Positions 8,698 through 17,748 of a stretch of 64,000 nucleotides of DNA are shown here, piece by piece. The DNA comes from Bacillus_P idriensis_A (GTDB taxonomy: Bacteria > Bacillota > Bacilli > Bacillales > Bacillaceae): NCBI RefSeq assembly GCF_050483325.1, contig NZ_JBCMYF010000017.1, forward strand, positions 1 to 64,000, in the 5' to 3' direction. The notes below the pieces were generated by a model. That model saw only the letters and a list, made by a program, of their open reading frames with translations. It was not told the DNA's origin and made no database searches. Numbering within the stretch: the stretch's first letter is position 1; every line of letters begins with the position of its first letter. A program made the position numbers and the translations under genes.

Positions 8698-9815
8698 GCA
8701 AAATACCAAACGGCTTTGAAATCATCCAATTGTTCGAATCGTTTTCGAAAAAAGAATATGCCATGGAAGGCGATAAGATTGGCCTGCAAATAGGAACTTT
8801 GAATAAACCTATTCATGGCGTGTTGATTGCTCTCGATGTTCTCGATGAAGTAGTTGATGAAGCAATCGAAAAAAATGCGAATTTAATTATCGCTCATCAT
8901 CCGCCAATTTTCCGGCCTCTTAAAAATCTGACGACAGATCAGCCGGGAGGCGCCCTGCTTGAAAAATGCATTAAACACGACATTGCTGTTTACGCAGCAC
9001 ATACCAATTTAGATGTTGCTGCAGGCGGTGTGAATGATTTACTGGCAGAGGCTCTCCAGCTAACAGACACAGAGGTCCTTGCTGATACCTATAAGGAAGA
9101 AATGAAGAAGCTGGTCGTCTATGTACCTAAAGATCATGCAGACGATGTAAGGGCTGTTCTGGGGCAATCAGGTGCAGGCCATATTGGGATGTACAGTCAC
9201 TGTACATTCTCATCAAACGGGACTGGAAGCTTTCTTCCTCTTGATGGAACTAATCCTTATATTGGACAATCAGGGAAAATGGAGTTTGTAGAAGAAGAGA
9301 GAATTGAAACGATCATTCCGGCAAGCAAGCAGCGAAAGATTGTTTCCGCTATGCTGAAAGCTCATCCATATGAGGAACCAGCCTTTGATCTTTTTCCAGT
9401 TGAAGGTCATGACAAAGCTTTAGGTTTAGGACGTGTAGGTTTGCTTGAAAATGAAATGTCTTTAACTGAATTTGCAGAGCATGTGAAAAAAATGCTGGAT
9501 GTTCCTTGTGTAAGAATGGTAGGGGATAAGGATGCGAAGATACGGAGAGTCGCTGTGCTCGGGGGAGACGGAAATAAATACATCCATCAGGCAAAACGCA
9601 AGGGAGCAGATGCCTATGTTACAGGTGACCTTTATTATCATGTAGCACATGATGCCATGATGATGGGCTTAAATATCATTGATCCTGGTCATAATGTAGA
9701 GAAAGTCATGAAAAAAGGGGTAACAGACCTGATGCTTTCTATGTGTGAAGAAAAGAAATTTGAGGTCAGTATTTTCCCCTCAGAAATTCATACAGATCCA
9801 TTTACATTTGTTTAA
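8694..9815 (+). CDS. yqfO: Nif3-like dinuclear metal centre protein YqfO
   Basis: This 373-residue member of the Nif3/YbgI family (often labelled GTP cyclohydrolase 1 type 2) has the long Gram-positive form, with a CutA/PII-like insert at about residues 127-235 between the two Nif3 halves. Metal ligands are in AHHPPIF, HTNLD and GDLYYHVAHD plus DPGHNVEK. Its physiological role is uncertain. It overlaps trmK by four bases, as in B. subtilis, and ends at a bidirectional terminator facing ispH. Confidence 0.92.
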   Translation: MSKIPNGFEIIQLFESFSKKEYAMEGDKIGLQIGTLNKPIHGVLIALDVLDEVVDEAIEKNANLIIAHHPPIFRPLKNLTTDQPGGALLEKCIKHDIAVYAAHTNLDVAAGGVNDLLAEALQLTDTEVLADTYKEEMKKLVVYVPKDHADDVRAVLGQSGAGHIGMYSHCTFSSNGTGSFLPLDGTNPYIGQSGKMEFVEEERIETIIPASKQRKIVSAMLKAHPYEEPAFDLFPVEGHDKALGLGRVGLLENEMSLTEFAEHVKKMLDVPCVRMVGDKDAKIRRVAVLGGDGNKYIHQAKRKGADAYVTGDLYYHVAHDAMMMGLNIIDPGHNVEKVMKKGVTDLMLSMCEEKKFEVSIFPSEIHTDPFTFV

Positions 9816-9821
9816 CATGAA

Positions 9822-9853
9822 AAACCGCTGGGATTGATCCCAGCGTTTTTGTT
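9822..9853. terminator. Bidirectional terminator between yqfO and ispH
   Basis: CGCTGGGA (9826-9833), TTGA loop, TCCCAGCG (9838-9845), with A and T runs outside serving both convergent genes. Confidence 0.88.
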
Positions 9854-9859
9854 TGAGTA

Positions 9860-10804
9860 TTATTTGACTGCTTTAACTTTCGGCAGTATTTTTTGCAGAG
9901 GAACATTATGCTGGATGTTCCATGTGAGCGTATTTTCCGGATCATACTTTTCAAGGAATTGAATGACCTCTTTTGTAATAGGCGTAGGAGTTGAGGCGCC
10001 GGCAGTAATCGCAACTTTTTTTACGCCTTCAAACCATTCAAGCTTAAGTTCACTTATATCTGATACTCTGTAGGCTTTTGTCCCTGCTATTTCTTCCGAA
10101 ACTTGTGCAAGCCGGTTTGAGTTGTTGCTCTTTGGATCCCCGACGACAATCGTAAGGTCAGCATCTTTTGCCTGCTCAGCAACAGCTTCCTGGCGAACTT
10201 GTGTAGCAAGGCAAATCTCCTGATGATATTCTACATGGGGATACTTTTCTTTCACGCGCTCCATTATGTCATAAACATCCCATTGACTCATTGTCGTCTG
10301 ATTCGTGACGACAATTTTATCGTTCTGGAAAGTTAGAGCATCAACATCTTCTTCTGTTTCAACCAAATGGACAATATCAGGCGCTACACCAACAGCTCCT
10401 TCTGGCTCAGGATGCGACTTTTTCCCAATGTAGATCACATGATAGCCCAGTGCTTTTTTTTCACGAATTAAATCATGTGTTTTTGTCACATCAGGGCATG
10501 TGGCATCAAGCGTAACAAGGCCTTTCTCAGAAGCGATTTTTCTGACTTCCGGAGAAACACCATGGGCAGTAAAAATAACGGTGCCGCTTTCTACTTTTTC
10601 AAGTATTTCCATGCGGTTGCTGCCATCCAATGTAATAATGCCTTCTTCTTCAAAAGCGTCAGTAACGTGTTTATTGTGAACAATCATGCCCAATATATAA
10701 ATAGGCCTTGGCAAAGTTTTATCTAAAGCGGCATTCTTTGCAATAACCATGGCATCAACGACACCATAGCAATATCCCCGCGGTGCAATCTTAATTACTT
10801 CCAT
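9860..10804 (-). CDS. ispH: 4-hydroxy-3-methylbut-2-enyl diphosphate reductase IspH
   Basis: This 314-residue iron-sulfur enzyme is the last step of the MEP isoprenoid pathway, giving IPP and DMAPP from HMBPP. The three cluster cysteines are seen in APRGYCYGVVDAM, DATCPDVTKTH and EICLATQVRQE, along with HPEPEGAVG and the VVGDPKSNNSNRL substrate motif. ATG at 10804 follows AGGAGGATCC. The other Fe-S enzyme of the pathway, ispG, lies 8 kb downstream, so the pathway's last two steps are both in this window. Confidence 0.97.
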   Translation of the reverse strand: MEVIKIAPRGYCYGVVDAMVIAKNAALDKTLPRPIYILGMIVHNKHVTDAFEEEGIITLDGSNRMEILEKVESGTVIFTAHGVSPEVRKIASEKGLVTLDATCPDVTKTHDLIREKKALGYHVIYIGKKSHPEPEGAVGVAPDIVHLVETEEDVDALTFQNDKIVVTNQTTMSQWDVYDIMERVKEKYPHVEYHQEICLATQVRQEAVAEQAKDADLTIVVGDPKSNNSNRLAQVSEEIAGTKAYRVSDISELKLEWFEGVKKVAITAGASTPTPITKEVIQFLEKYDPENTLTWNIQHNVPLQKILPKVKAVK

Positions 10805-10841
10805 TAAAGGATCCTCCTAGAGAGAAGTTCGAGAGTGAATA

Positions 10842-10865
10842 GAAAAAAGCCAAAGAATGGCTTTT
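10842..10865 (-). terminator. Terminator after yqfQ, upstream of ispH
   Basis: Read on the minus strand, AAAAGCCA (10865-10858) pairs with TGGCTTTT (10852-10845), followed by further T. It separates yqfQ from ispH. Confidence 0.8.
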
Positions 10866-10923
10866 GGCTCTCGTAATCTCTTATTATTATAGCGGAGACT
10901 GCACAAGAATACAAAGAGGAATG

Positions 10924-11607
10924 TCAGATATAAAGCTTTGGAGCAGATGCGCCTTTTACAGCTGGTGCTTGCACCGGTTCTTCTTGTACTGCTTTCTTAG
11001 GGGAGCTGATGACAGCTGTGTCAGGATCAGTTGATGTGGCACTTGAAACTTCAGTTGAGATCGTTTCTTCATTCGTTTCTGAGCTTTCCGCGTCCGCCGA
11101 ACCTCCGCCTTTTAATTCACTGTAAATTTTAATCATGGCAGGAAGGTTCCTGACCAGGGGTCCATATTGCTGAACCATAGGTGTAACTTGCTGAGCCATG
11201 CCCAGAACTTTCTGTACATTTCCAAGCATGCTTGATAAATTGGCAGGATTGGTTATTCCCTGCAGACCCTGGGCTGCATTGGCAGCACTTGCGGCACCTT
11301 GACCGCCGCCAGGAAGAAATCTTGAAAGAATTCCTTTAATGCCGCTTCCTCTTCCCATAGCCTGCTGTCCAAATTGCTGACCGAATTGCTGCGCGCCAAA
11401 CGGCTGTCCGCCAAATCCCTGCTGTCCAAACTGCGTTGAAAAGGGTCCCATTTGCTGTCCGAACGGCTGGAAGGAACGAGGCGGTCCAAATCCCCTTGCT
11501 TGCTGATTTCCAAAAGGCTGGTTTGAAAACGGCTGACCGCCCATTTGCATTCTTTGAGGCCCAAATCCTCTAGAAGACATTGGAGGCATAGGTCTTTGCT
11601 GAAACAT
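10924..11607 (-). CDS. yqfQ: YqfQ/VrrA-family Gln/Gly/Pro-rich protein
   Basis: This 227-residue protein has a low-complexity N-terminal half (residues 1-100) of repeated QPFGQQ/FGGQPFG-like blocks rich in Q, G, F and P. A more ordered middle section (about 105-165, QGLQGITNPANLSSMLGNVQ) and a Ser/Thr/Glu-rich tail follow. The arrangement matches the YqfQ family, including B. anthracis VrrA, known for variable repeats; no function is established. It lies directly upstream of ispH on the same strand with its own terminator. The repeats make it prone to length variation. Confidence 0.82.
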   Translation of the reverse strand: MFQQRPMPPMSSRGFGPQRMQMGGQPFSNQPFGNQQARGFGPPRSFQPFGQQMGPFSTQFGQQGFGGQPFGAQQFGQQFGQQAMGRGSGIKGILSRFLPGGGQGAASAANAAQGLQGITNPANLSSMLGNVQKVLGMAQQVTPMVQQYGPLVRNLPAMIKIYSELKGGGSADAESSETNEETISTEVSSATSTDPDTAVISSPKKAVQEEPVQAPAVKGASAPKLYI

Positions 11608-11702
11608 GATGATCCTCCTTTTAAACTAACGCGTATACTACCTACACAATATGCAGAATCAGCTTAAAAGGTTTGCGCGTCTGAAAGAATAGGCGGATTC
11701 GA

Positions 11703-11732
11703 TTGGAGTTTTTCTCTAAAATCGTATATAAT
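11703..11732 (+). promoter_or_regulatory. Candidate sigma-A promoter of cshB-nfo
   Basis: TTGGAG (11703-11708) and TATAAT (11727-11732) are separated by 18 bases. It is about 225 bases before cshB, leaving a long untranslated leader (about 11740-11958) in which I recognise no known riboswitch. Confidence 0.5.
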
Positions 11733-11958
11733 GTTTTGATGGACAACCGTGTCTTATTTTTTGGCTGTTATTGCAAGAATTGTTGTACTTCGCAAAAAGA
11801 ATATTTCCCTTCCTTTATTAGATCTGTGCTCTTTTCTAATAAAGTGTTATAAATGAAACCTTTTGCCGGGATAAACTTTCAGGGTTAACGCTCGAAAAAC
11901 AGCAAGGTCTTAGAATAGAGCCTATTTTATTAATTTACTCATCAAGGAGATGATGAAC

Positions 11959-13275
11959 ATGGAACAAACTAAGTTCACTCAGTTTCCATTTAAGCCTTTT
12001 ATTATAGATGCTGTCAAAGCGCTGGGTTTTTATGAACCGACTGAAATACAAGGACGCTTATTCCCTTCACTATTAAAAGGGGAAACAGCAATAGGGCAAT
12101 CACAAACAGGCACAGGGAAAACACATGCTTATTTATTGCCTCTTATTCAAAGGATTGATCCCTCTAATAAAAACGTACAAGCTGTGATAACTGCCCCTAC
12201 AAGAGAACTGGCCAATCAAATTTACCAGGACGCCTTGCATATTCTTAAATTTGCACCGGAAAATGAAACGATTTCAGCAAAATGTTTTATTGGCGGAACT
12301 GACAAGCAGCGAACAATTGATAAACTGAAAAGCCAGCCTCAGCTTGTCATCGGAACGCCTGGAAGAATTAAGGATTTAATTGCTGAAAAAGCTCTTTTTG
12401 TTCATCAGGCAAAAGCATTAGTTGTTGATGAAGCAGATCTTATGCTTGATATGGGATTCATTGAAGACGTTGATAAAATCGGCGGAAATATGCCGGAAAA
12501 ACTTCAGATCCTTGTTTTTTCAGCTACAATTCCTGAAAAATTAAAGCCTTTCCTGAAAAAATATATGGAAAACCCTAAATTTACCCACGTTGCCCCAAAG
12601 CAGGCAACAGCGAAAAAAATCAAGCATGTATTAGTGCCTTTGCGACACCGCAATAAAACAACTCTTTTATTTGAAATGCTGAAAAACTACAATCCTTATT
12701 TAGCTATTGTGTTTACCAACACAAAGAAAAAAGCGGATGAGGTTGCAGACGGACTGATTGCTAAAGGCTTTAAAGTCGGGCGTATTCACGGCGATCTATC
12801 ACCAAGAGACCGCAAAAAAATGATGAAGCAAATTAATGATCTTGATTATCAGTATGTGGTAGCAACTGATCTTGCTTCAAGAGGCATAGATATTGACGGA
12901 GTAAGCCACGTTATTAATTTTGAGCTTCCAAGTGATCTTGATTTTTACATTCATCGTGTGGGACGTACAGGACGTGCAGATTATTCCGGTATTGCAGCAA
13001 CGATCTATGAGCCGGCAAATGAAGATGCGTTAATTACCCTCGAAAAATTAGGGATTGAATTTGAAAATCAGGATCTTGTAAACGGCGAGTGGAAAAAAGT
13101 TGAGGACCGCAAACGCAGACAAAAGCGCGTAAGGCCTTCAGATGGCGTCGATCAAATGGCAAAAAGCAAGGTTAGAAAACCTAAAGGTGTAAAACCGGGA
13201 TACAAAAAGAAACTGACAAGAGAAATGGACGAAATTAAAAAACGTCAAAGAAGATTGAATCAAAAGCGCAAGTAG
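11959..13275 (+). CDS. cshB: DEAD-box ATP-dependent RNA helicase CshB
   Basis: This 438-residue cold-shock type RNA helicase has all core motifs: Q motif (GFYEPTEIQ), motif I SQTGTGKT, Ia PTREL, II DEAD, III SAT and VI HRVGRTGR, then a basic C-terminal tail from residue 375. It helps unwind mRNA and rRNA structures at low temperature. ATG 11959 is chosen among three nearby ATGs because AAGGAG at 11944-11949 is best spaced from it. It is followed 11 bases later by nfo, which is likely co-transcribed. Confidence 0.93.
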   Translation: MEQTKFTQFPFKPFIIDAVKALGFYEPTEIQGRLFPSLLKGETAIGQSQTGTGKTHAYLLPLIQRIDPSNKNVQAVITAPTRELANQIYQDALHILKFAPENETISAKCFIGGTDKQRTIDKLKSQPQLVIGTPGRIKDLIAEKALFVHQAKALVVDEADLMLDMGFIEDVDKIGGNMPEKLQILVFSATIPEKLKPFLKKYMENPKFTHVAPKQATAKKIKHVLVPLRHRNKTTLLFEMLKNYNPYLAIVFTNTKKKADEVADGLIAKGFKVGRIHGDLSPRDRKKMMKQINDLDYQYVVATDLASRGIDIDGVSHVINFELPSDLDFYIHRVGRTGRADYSGIAATIYEPANEDALITLEKLGIEFENQDLVNGEWKKVEDRKRRQKRVRPSDGVDQMAKSKVRKPKGVKPGYKKKLTREMDEIKKRQRRLNQKRK

Positions 13276-13286
13276 GAGGAGAATAG

Positions 13287-14183
13287 ATGCTGAAAATAGG
13301 TTCACATGTATCAATGAGCGGGAAAAAGATGCTGCTTGCTGCAAGTGAGGAAGCAGTCTCTTACGGTGCGAATACGTTCATGATCTATACTGGGGCACCT
13401 CAGAATACTAGACGAAAAAAAATTGAAGAGCTGAATATTGAAGCTGGACAGGCCCATATGCGGGAAAATGGGATTGCGGATATAGTTGTTCATGCACCTT
13501 ATATCATCAATATCGGCAATACAACAAACCCTGCAACATTCGAACTTGGCGTGCAATTTTTGCGTTCTGAAATGGACAGGTCCCATGCTATTGGAGCAAA
13601 ACAAATTGTTCTGCATCCAGGTGCTCATGTTGGAGCGGGTTCTGAAATAGGCATAAAAAAAATCATTGAAGGACTCAATGAAGTACTGGATCGGGAAGAA
13701 AATGTTCAAATTGCTCTTGAGACAATGGCCGGAAAAGGTTCAGAGTGCGGCCGTTCATTTGAAGAACTCGCACAGATCATTGAGGGTGTCACTCATAATG
13801 AGCATCTTTCCGTTTGTTTTGATACGTGTCATACACATGATGCCGGTTATGATATCATTAATGATTTTGATGGTGTCCTCCAGCAATTTGATTCTATTAT
13901 CGGACTTGACAGACTGAAGGTGCTGCACATTAATGACAGCAAAAATATCTCCGGAGCCCGCAAGGACCGCCATGAGAACATCGGATTTGGCCATATCGGA
14001 TTTAAGGCATTAAATCACATCGTTCATCATCCCGAGCTTGTCAATGTGCCGAAAATTCTTGAGACTCCATATGTAGGTGAAGATAAAAAAGATAAAAAAC
14101 CCCCATACCAATTTGAAATTGATATGCTGCGCGGGAAAGAATTTAATCCTGATCTTTTGGACCTGATCCGCAATCAGGCATAA
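13287..14183 (+). CDS. nfo: Endonuclease IV (AP endonuclease)
   Basis: This 298-residue zinc-dependent class II AP endonuclease cleaves 5' to abasic sites in base excision repair. It is a TIM barrel with the family motifs ALETMAGKGSE, CFDTCHTHDAGYD, HINDSK and RHENIGFGHIG supplying zinc ligands. TAGGAGGAG lies just upstream of the ATG. It is coupled with cshB and ends at a shared terminator opposite yqfT. Confidence 0.95.
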   Translation: MLKIGSHVSMSGKKMLLAASEEAVSYGANTFMIYTGAPQNTRRKKIEELNIEAGQAHMRENGIADIVVHAPYIINIGNTTNPATFELGVQFLRSEMDRSHAIGAKQIVLHPGAHVGAGSEIGIKKIIEGLNEVLDREENVQIALETMAGKGSECGRSFEELAQIIEGVTHNEHLSVCFDTCHTHDAGYDIINDFDGVLQQFDSIIGLDRLKVLHINDSKNISGARKDRHENIGFGHIGFKALNHIVHHPELVNVPKILETPYVGEDKKDKKPPYQFEIDMLRGKEFNPDLLDLIRNQA

Positions 14184-14275
14184 GAGAAGCGCAATCTCCC
14201 GTTCTGACTGTGGAGTTTTGCGGCTCCGCATGCCATCTAAGCGGAAATTATATATTTTCGTACAACTAAAAAAAG

Positions 14276-14306
14276 AAAGCTGTCGGAGCAAATCGACAGC
14301 TTTTTA
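14276..14306. terminator. Bidirectional terminator between nfo and yqfT
   Basis: AAAGCTGTCG (14276-14285) pairs with CGACAGCTTT (14294-14303) around an 8-base loop, with T on one side and an A run on the other. Confidence 0.82.
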
Positions 14307-14558
14307 TCCTATAAATTGCTGAAATAATTGGTTCACTTGCTGCGCTGTTGCAGGAGAAGTAATGGCAGCTACCTTTTTTAGCAGGCGGATTCGCTCCGCA
14401 TCATCAAAAATATTAATGTTTTTGCCGCGGATGATTCTCACGATTTGCTGGGCCTGTATTCTGTCAATGGCAAGGTTGTTCTGTTTGGCAAGCTGAAGCA
14501 ATCCATCAGCATCCAATGAGTTGAGTTTCTGGTTGACAATTTTTTGAAATAGTATCAC
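14304..14558 (-). CDS. yqfT: YqfT family protein (DUF2624)
   Basis: This protein of about 84 residues has unknown function. It is predicted all-helical with the family core VRIIRGKNINIFDDAERIRLLKKV. The start is taken as GTG 14558: GAAGGAGG (14574-14567) sits 8 bases before it but only 2 bases before the ATG at 14564, so the ATG is unlikely to be used. It keeps its B. subtilis position beside nfo, on the opposite strand. Confidence 0.8.
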   Translation of the reverse strand: MILFQKIVNQKLNSLDADGLLQLAKQNNLAIDRIQAQQIVRIIRGKNINIFDDAERIRLLKKVAAITSPATAQQVNQLFQQFIG

Positions 14559-14642
14559 GTACATACCTCCTTCACCATTCAATGTATGGTGAAGTTTTAG
14601 GAAAAGTGCCTAATTTTTAAAAAGATGGGGGGGATTATTCAT

Positions 14643-15524
14643 ATGACAAAAAAACAGCATAAAAAAGAAAGTATAGGACGGCTGATCACAAGACTGATAT
14701 TGATCATTATTGGTGCAGCGCTTGCAGCTGTCTCTATTGAGCTGTTCCTAATCCCCAATCAGATTATTGACGGAGGGATTATCGGGATATCGCTTATCGT
14801 TGACCACATTACTCCAGACAGTTTGTCATTTATAAATTTCGGAACACTTGTCGTCATTTTGAATCTGCCTTTCATGTATTACGGCTATAAGCAAATTGGG
14901 AAAACGTTTATGATCTCCTCTATTTTCGGGATTGTCTTTCTGGCAATCATCGAGAGTATGCTGCATCATGTAGAAGCCTTTACAGCGGAGCCGATTTTAG
15001 CAACTGTATTTGGAGGTTTAATCCTTGGTGTAGGTGTAGGATTGGTTATTCGAAACGGCGGTTCAATGGACGGAACTGAAATTTTAGGCATATTGCTTAC
15101 TAAAAAACTGCCGTTTTCAGTAGGAGAATTTGTGATGTTTATTAACATTTTCATTTTCGCCTGGGCAGCATTTGTTTTTGGAGCAGAACAGGCTATGTAT
15201 TCGGTCATGGCTTACTATATTGCTTTTAAAACAATTGATACGGTTATACAGGGATTAGACGAAACAAAGGCAGTTATTATTGTTTCAGATTACTACGAAG
15301 ATGTATCAGACGCCATTCTTCAAAGGCTTGGGCGCGGCACCACAAAATTAAAAGGCAAAGGCGGATATACCGATGACGAAAAAGAAGTCATCTATGTCGT
15401 TGTAACAAGGCTTGAAGTAACGAAGCTTAAATCGATTGTCCATGAAATCGACACAAATGCCTTTATCACAATAATGAATACACAAGAAACAAAAGGAACG
15501 AATTTCAAATCAGCTATACATTAA
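14643..15524 (+). CDS. yqfU: YitT family membrane protein (YqfU)
   Basis: This 293-residue integral membrane protein has about five or six hydrophobic segments (residues 15-190) followed by a C-terminal cytoplasmic DUF2179 domain with YVVVTRLEVTKLK. The family is widespread in Firmicutes and its substrate is unknown. ATG 14643 follows a G-rich ribosome site at 14627-14633; an ATG at 14625 is the alternative. In B. subtilis the same gene precedes zur. Confidence 0.88.
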   Translation: MTKKQHKKESIGRLITRLILIIIGAALAAVSIELFLIPNQIIDGGIIGISLIVDHITPDSLSFINFGTLVVILNLPFMYYGYKQIGKTFMISSIFGIVFLAIIESMLHHVEAFTAEPILATVFGGLILGVGVGLVIRNGGSMDGTEILGILLTKKLPFSVGEFVMFINIFIFAWAAFVFGAEQAMYSVMAYYIAFKTIDTVIQGLDETKAVIIVSDYYEDVSDAILQRLGRGTTKLKGKGGYTDDEKEVIYVVVTRLEVTKLKSIVHEIDTNAFITIMNTQETKGTNFKSAIH

Positions 15525-15544
15525 TTTGGATGAAAACAAGTTTC

Positions 15545-15573
15545 TTGCTCTTTTTAGTACAATCTTGTATAAT
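15545..15573 (+). promoter_or_regulatory. Candidate promoter of the znuC-znuB-zur operon
   Basis: TTGCTC (15545-15550) and TATAAT (15568-15573) are spaced 17 bases. A hairpin with a T run follows at once. No clear Zur box (TCGTAAT...ATTACGA type) is seen. Confidence 0.5.
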
Positions 15574-15582
15574 CTCTATGTT

Positions 15583-15614
15583 AAAGATCAGACATTGGTT
15601 TCTGATCTTTTTTT
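15583..15614 (+). terminator. Hairpin and T run between yqfU and znuC
   Basis: AAAGATCAGA (15583-15592) pairs with TCTGATCTTT (15601-15610), followed by T. It probably ends the yqfU transcript. Since it lies downstream of the candidate znuC promoter, it could also act in the znuC leader. Confidence 0.75.
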
Positions 15615-15658
15615 ACGATGTTAAATCGGAACCATTCTTAAACTAGAAGGTGAAAGTA

Positions 15659-16432
15659 ATGAATCAGCCTATTATTGATATCCGTCATTTATCATTCACA
15701 TATGACCGCACTAAAGTGCTTGAAGATGTTCATTTTAAGGTAAGGGAGGGCGACTTCCTGGGACTCGTTGGACCAAACGGTTCAGGAAAGACAACTCTGC
15801 TGAAATGCCTTCTTGGTCTTTTAAAGCCCGATGCGGGAGAGATTTTTCTGTTCGGAGAAGATATCCGCAAATTTAAAGAGTGGCATAAAATCGGATTTGT
15901 TTCTCAAAAAGCAAACAGTTTTAATACAGGCTTTCCGGCATCTGTATACGAAGTAGTTGCAAGCGGGCTGACGTCTAAATTAGGATTGTTTAAAATGCTG
16001 AAACCGGCCCATCATGAAAAAGTAAAAGCTGCAATTAAGGCTGTCGGTTTAGAACAGCTGTCCAAGCGGAATATCGGTGAACTTTCAGGCGGCCAGCAGC
16101 AGCGGACATTTATTGCAAGAGCGCTTGTGAGTGATCCGAAATTGCTCATTCTTGATGAGCCTACAGTTGGAGTTGATGCTCAAACAGTTCAGAGTTTCTA
16201 CGAAATGCTGAAAAATTTAAACACAGAAATGGGAATTACGTTGATTCTTGTCACGCATGATGTAGGGACCATCACAGATAAAGTCACTCACGTTGCCTGT
16301 TTAAATAAACATTTGCATTTCCACGGAAATACACAGGAATTCGAAAGCCTGCAGAACTCTGATATGTCTGACTTTTACGGTCATTCTGTTCATGTATTGA
16401 CTCACGATCACCATGATCATGGGGGAAGATAA
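15659..16432 (+). CDS. znuC: Zinc ABC transporter ATP-binding protein
   Basis: This 257-residue ABC ATPase of the zinc/manganese uptake class has Walker A (GPNGSGKTT), signature (LSGGQQQR), Walker B (LLILDEP) and the H-loop (LVTHD). The C-terminus is histidine-rich (HDHHDHGGR), fitting zinc handling. ATG 15659 lies just after AGAAGGTGA; a GTG at 15650 overlaps that site. The permease and the Fur-family regulator follow in one operon, the order of Listeria zurA-zurM-zurR. No substrate-binding lipoprotein gene is present here, so it must lie elsewhere. Confidence 0.92.
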   Translation: MNQPIIDIRHLSFTYDRTKVLEDVHFKVREGDFLGLVGPNGSGKTTLLKCLLGLLKPDAGEIFLFGEDIRKFKEWHKIGFVSQKANSFNTGFPASVYEVVASGLTSKLGLFKMLKPAHHEKVKAAIKAVGLEQLSKRNIGELSGGQQQRTFIARALVSDPKLLILDEPTVGVDAQTVQSFYEMLKNLNTEMGITLILVTHDVGTITDKVTHVACLNKHLHFHGNTQEFESLQNSDMSDFYGHSVHVLTHDHHDHGGR

Positions 16433-16433
16433 A

Positions 16434-17270
16434 ATGATAAATAGTATTTTTAATTATGAATTTTTACAAAATGCATTTTTGGCAGGAATTCTCATCGGAC
16501 TGATTGCACCGCTTCTAGGTGTTTTTGTTGTCGTAAGAAGATTGTCTTTAATAGCGGATGCCCTCAGTCATGTGACATTGGCCGGGATTGCAGCGAGCCT
16601 GCTTCTTGAGAAAAAAGTGCTTGGCATGTCAGGGCTGAATCCAATTTATTTAGGAATGGGCTTTTCTGTTGCAGGGTCGTTGTTTATTGAAAAGCTGAGA
16701 GCTGTCTATAAGCATTTTCAGGAGCTTGCCATTCCCATTATTCTTTCCGCCGGAGTTGGACTTAGTGTGATTTTTATATCACTTGCGGATGGATTTAATA
16801 CGGATTTATTTAACTATCTTTTCGGAAGTGTCAGTGCGGTAACGAGAACGGACTTATGGGTGATCGCTGCCATTACATTATTTGTTCTCATTGTCATTTT
16901 TGCGTTATTTAAAGAACTGTTTTTGCTGTCATTCGATGAAGAACACGCTGCAGCATCAGGCATCCATTCGAAGTGGATTCACTTTATTTTTATTTTAACA
17001 GTTGCTCTTGTCATTGCTGCTTCCATGAGAATCGTCGGCATATTATTAGTATCATCGCTGATGACCCTGCCGGTTGCAGCAAGTATTCGAATTGCAAAAG
17101 GGTTTAAACAGGCAATATTCTTTTCTGTACTCTTTGGGGAAATCTCTGTTATCATTGGTTTAATGCTTGCTTATCAATTAGATTTAGCCCCAGGCGGAAC
17201 GATTGTTATGCTTTCAGTCTTCATCCTGATACTGTCGATAGTATGGACCAAAATAAAAAGGGGTCAGTAA
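16434..17270 (+). CDS. znuB: Zinc ABC transporter permease
   Basis: This 278-residue membrane protein of the ABC-3 family has about eight hydrophobic segments. It pairs with the upstream ATPase to import Zn2+. The ALSHVTLAGIA motif near residue 40 is the conserved cytoplasmic loop touching the ATPase. ATG 16434 lies one base after the znuC stop, preceded by GGGGGAAG inside the end of znuC, so the two are translationally coupled. Confidence 0.92.
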   Translation: MINSIFNYEFLQNAFLAGILIGLIAPLLGVFVVVRRLSLIADALSHVTLAGIAASLLLEKKVLGMSGLNPIYLGMGFSVAGSLFIEKLRAVYKHFQELAIPIILSAGVGLSVIFISLADGFNTDLFNYLFGSVSAVTRTDLWVIAAITLFVLIVIFALFKELFLLSFDEEHAAASGIHSKWIHFIFILTVALVIAASMRIVGILLVSSLMTLPVAASIRIAKGFKQAIFFSVLFGEISVIIGLMLAYQLDLAPGGTIVMLSVFILILSIVWTKIKRGQ

Positions 17271-17271
17271 G

Positions 17272-17694
17272 ATGAATGTTCAAGAAGCTCTTCTCCTTAT
17301 GAAGGAAAAAGGATATAAGTACACAAGCAAGCGCGAAGAAATGCTTGAATTATTCGCGCAGTCAAATAAATATTTAACAGCAAGAGATGTTCTGGAAAAA
17401 ATGAAATCGGACTATCCGGGACTCAGCTTTGATACCATTTACCGCAATTTATCCTTGTTTGGCGAAATGGGTATACTGGAAACAACAGAACTGTCAGGGG
17501 AAAAACATTTTCGATTTTCATGCACAACGAACCATCATCACCATCATTTTATTTGCTTAAATTGCGGGAAAACGAAAGAAATTGCTTCTTGCCCTATGGA
17601 AAAGCTGAAAGAGGATTTAAGCGGATATGATATCAGCGGACATAAATTTGAGATATACGGCACTTGTCCGGAGTGCCATGAACATACCGTTTAA
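17272..17694 (+). CDS. zur: Zinc uptake regulator Zur (Fur family)
   Basis: This 140-residue Fur-family repressor has an N-terminal winged helix (SKREEMLELFAQ, FDTIYRNLSLFGEMG) and a C-terminal metal domain with the HHHHHF stretch and two cysteine pairs (CLNC at about 93-96; CPEC near the end). The latter form the structural zinc site. It represses zinc import when zinc is sufficient. It starts one base after znuB. The operon position with the transporter, rather than sequence alone, argues for Zur and not Fur or PerR. Confidence 0.92.
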   Translation: MNVQEALLLMKEKGYKYTSKREEMLELFAQSNKYLTARDVLEKMKSDYPGLSFDTIYRNLSLFGEMGILETTELSGEKHFRFSCTTNHHHHHFICLNCGKTKEIASCPMEKLKEDLSGYDISGHKFEIYGTCPECHEHTV

Positions 17695-17703
17695 CTCAGT
17701 GCA

Positions 17704-17735
17704 AAAAAAGCTTGCGAAGTTTCGCAAGCTTTTTT
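17704..17735. terminator. Bidirectional terminator between zur and yqfW
   Basis: AAAAAAGCTTGCGA (17704-17717) and TCGCAAGCTTTTTT (17722-17735) form a 14-base stem serving both convergent genes. Confidence 0.9.
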
Positions 17736-17748
17736 GTGTGCAGTTGTG

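Noticed and set aside
14184..14240. Small gene or RNA between nfo and yqfT
   Set aside because: A GC-richer patch with short inverted bits, but no ribosome site, open frame or recognisable RNA.
15611..15640. Zur box before znuC (TTACGAT...ATCGGAA)
   Set aside because: The half-sites are in the wrong order and orientation for the known TCGTAAT-N-ATTACGA palindrome.
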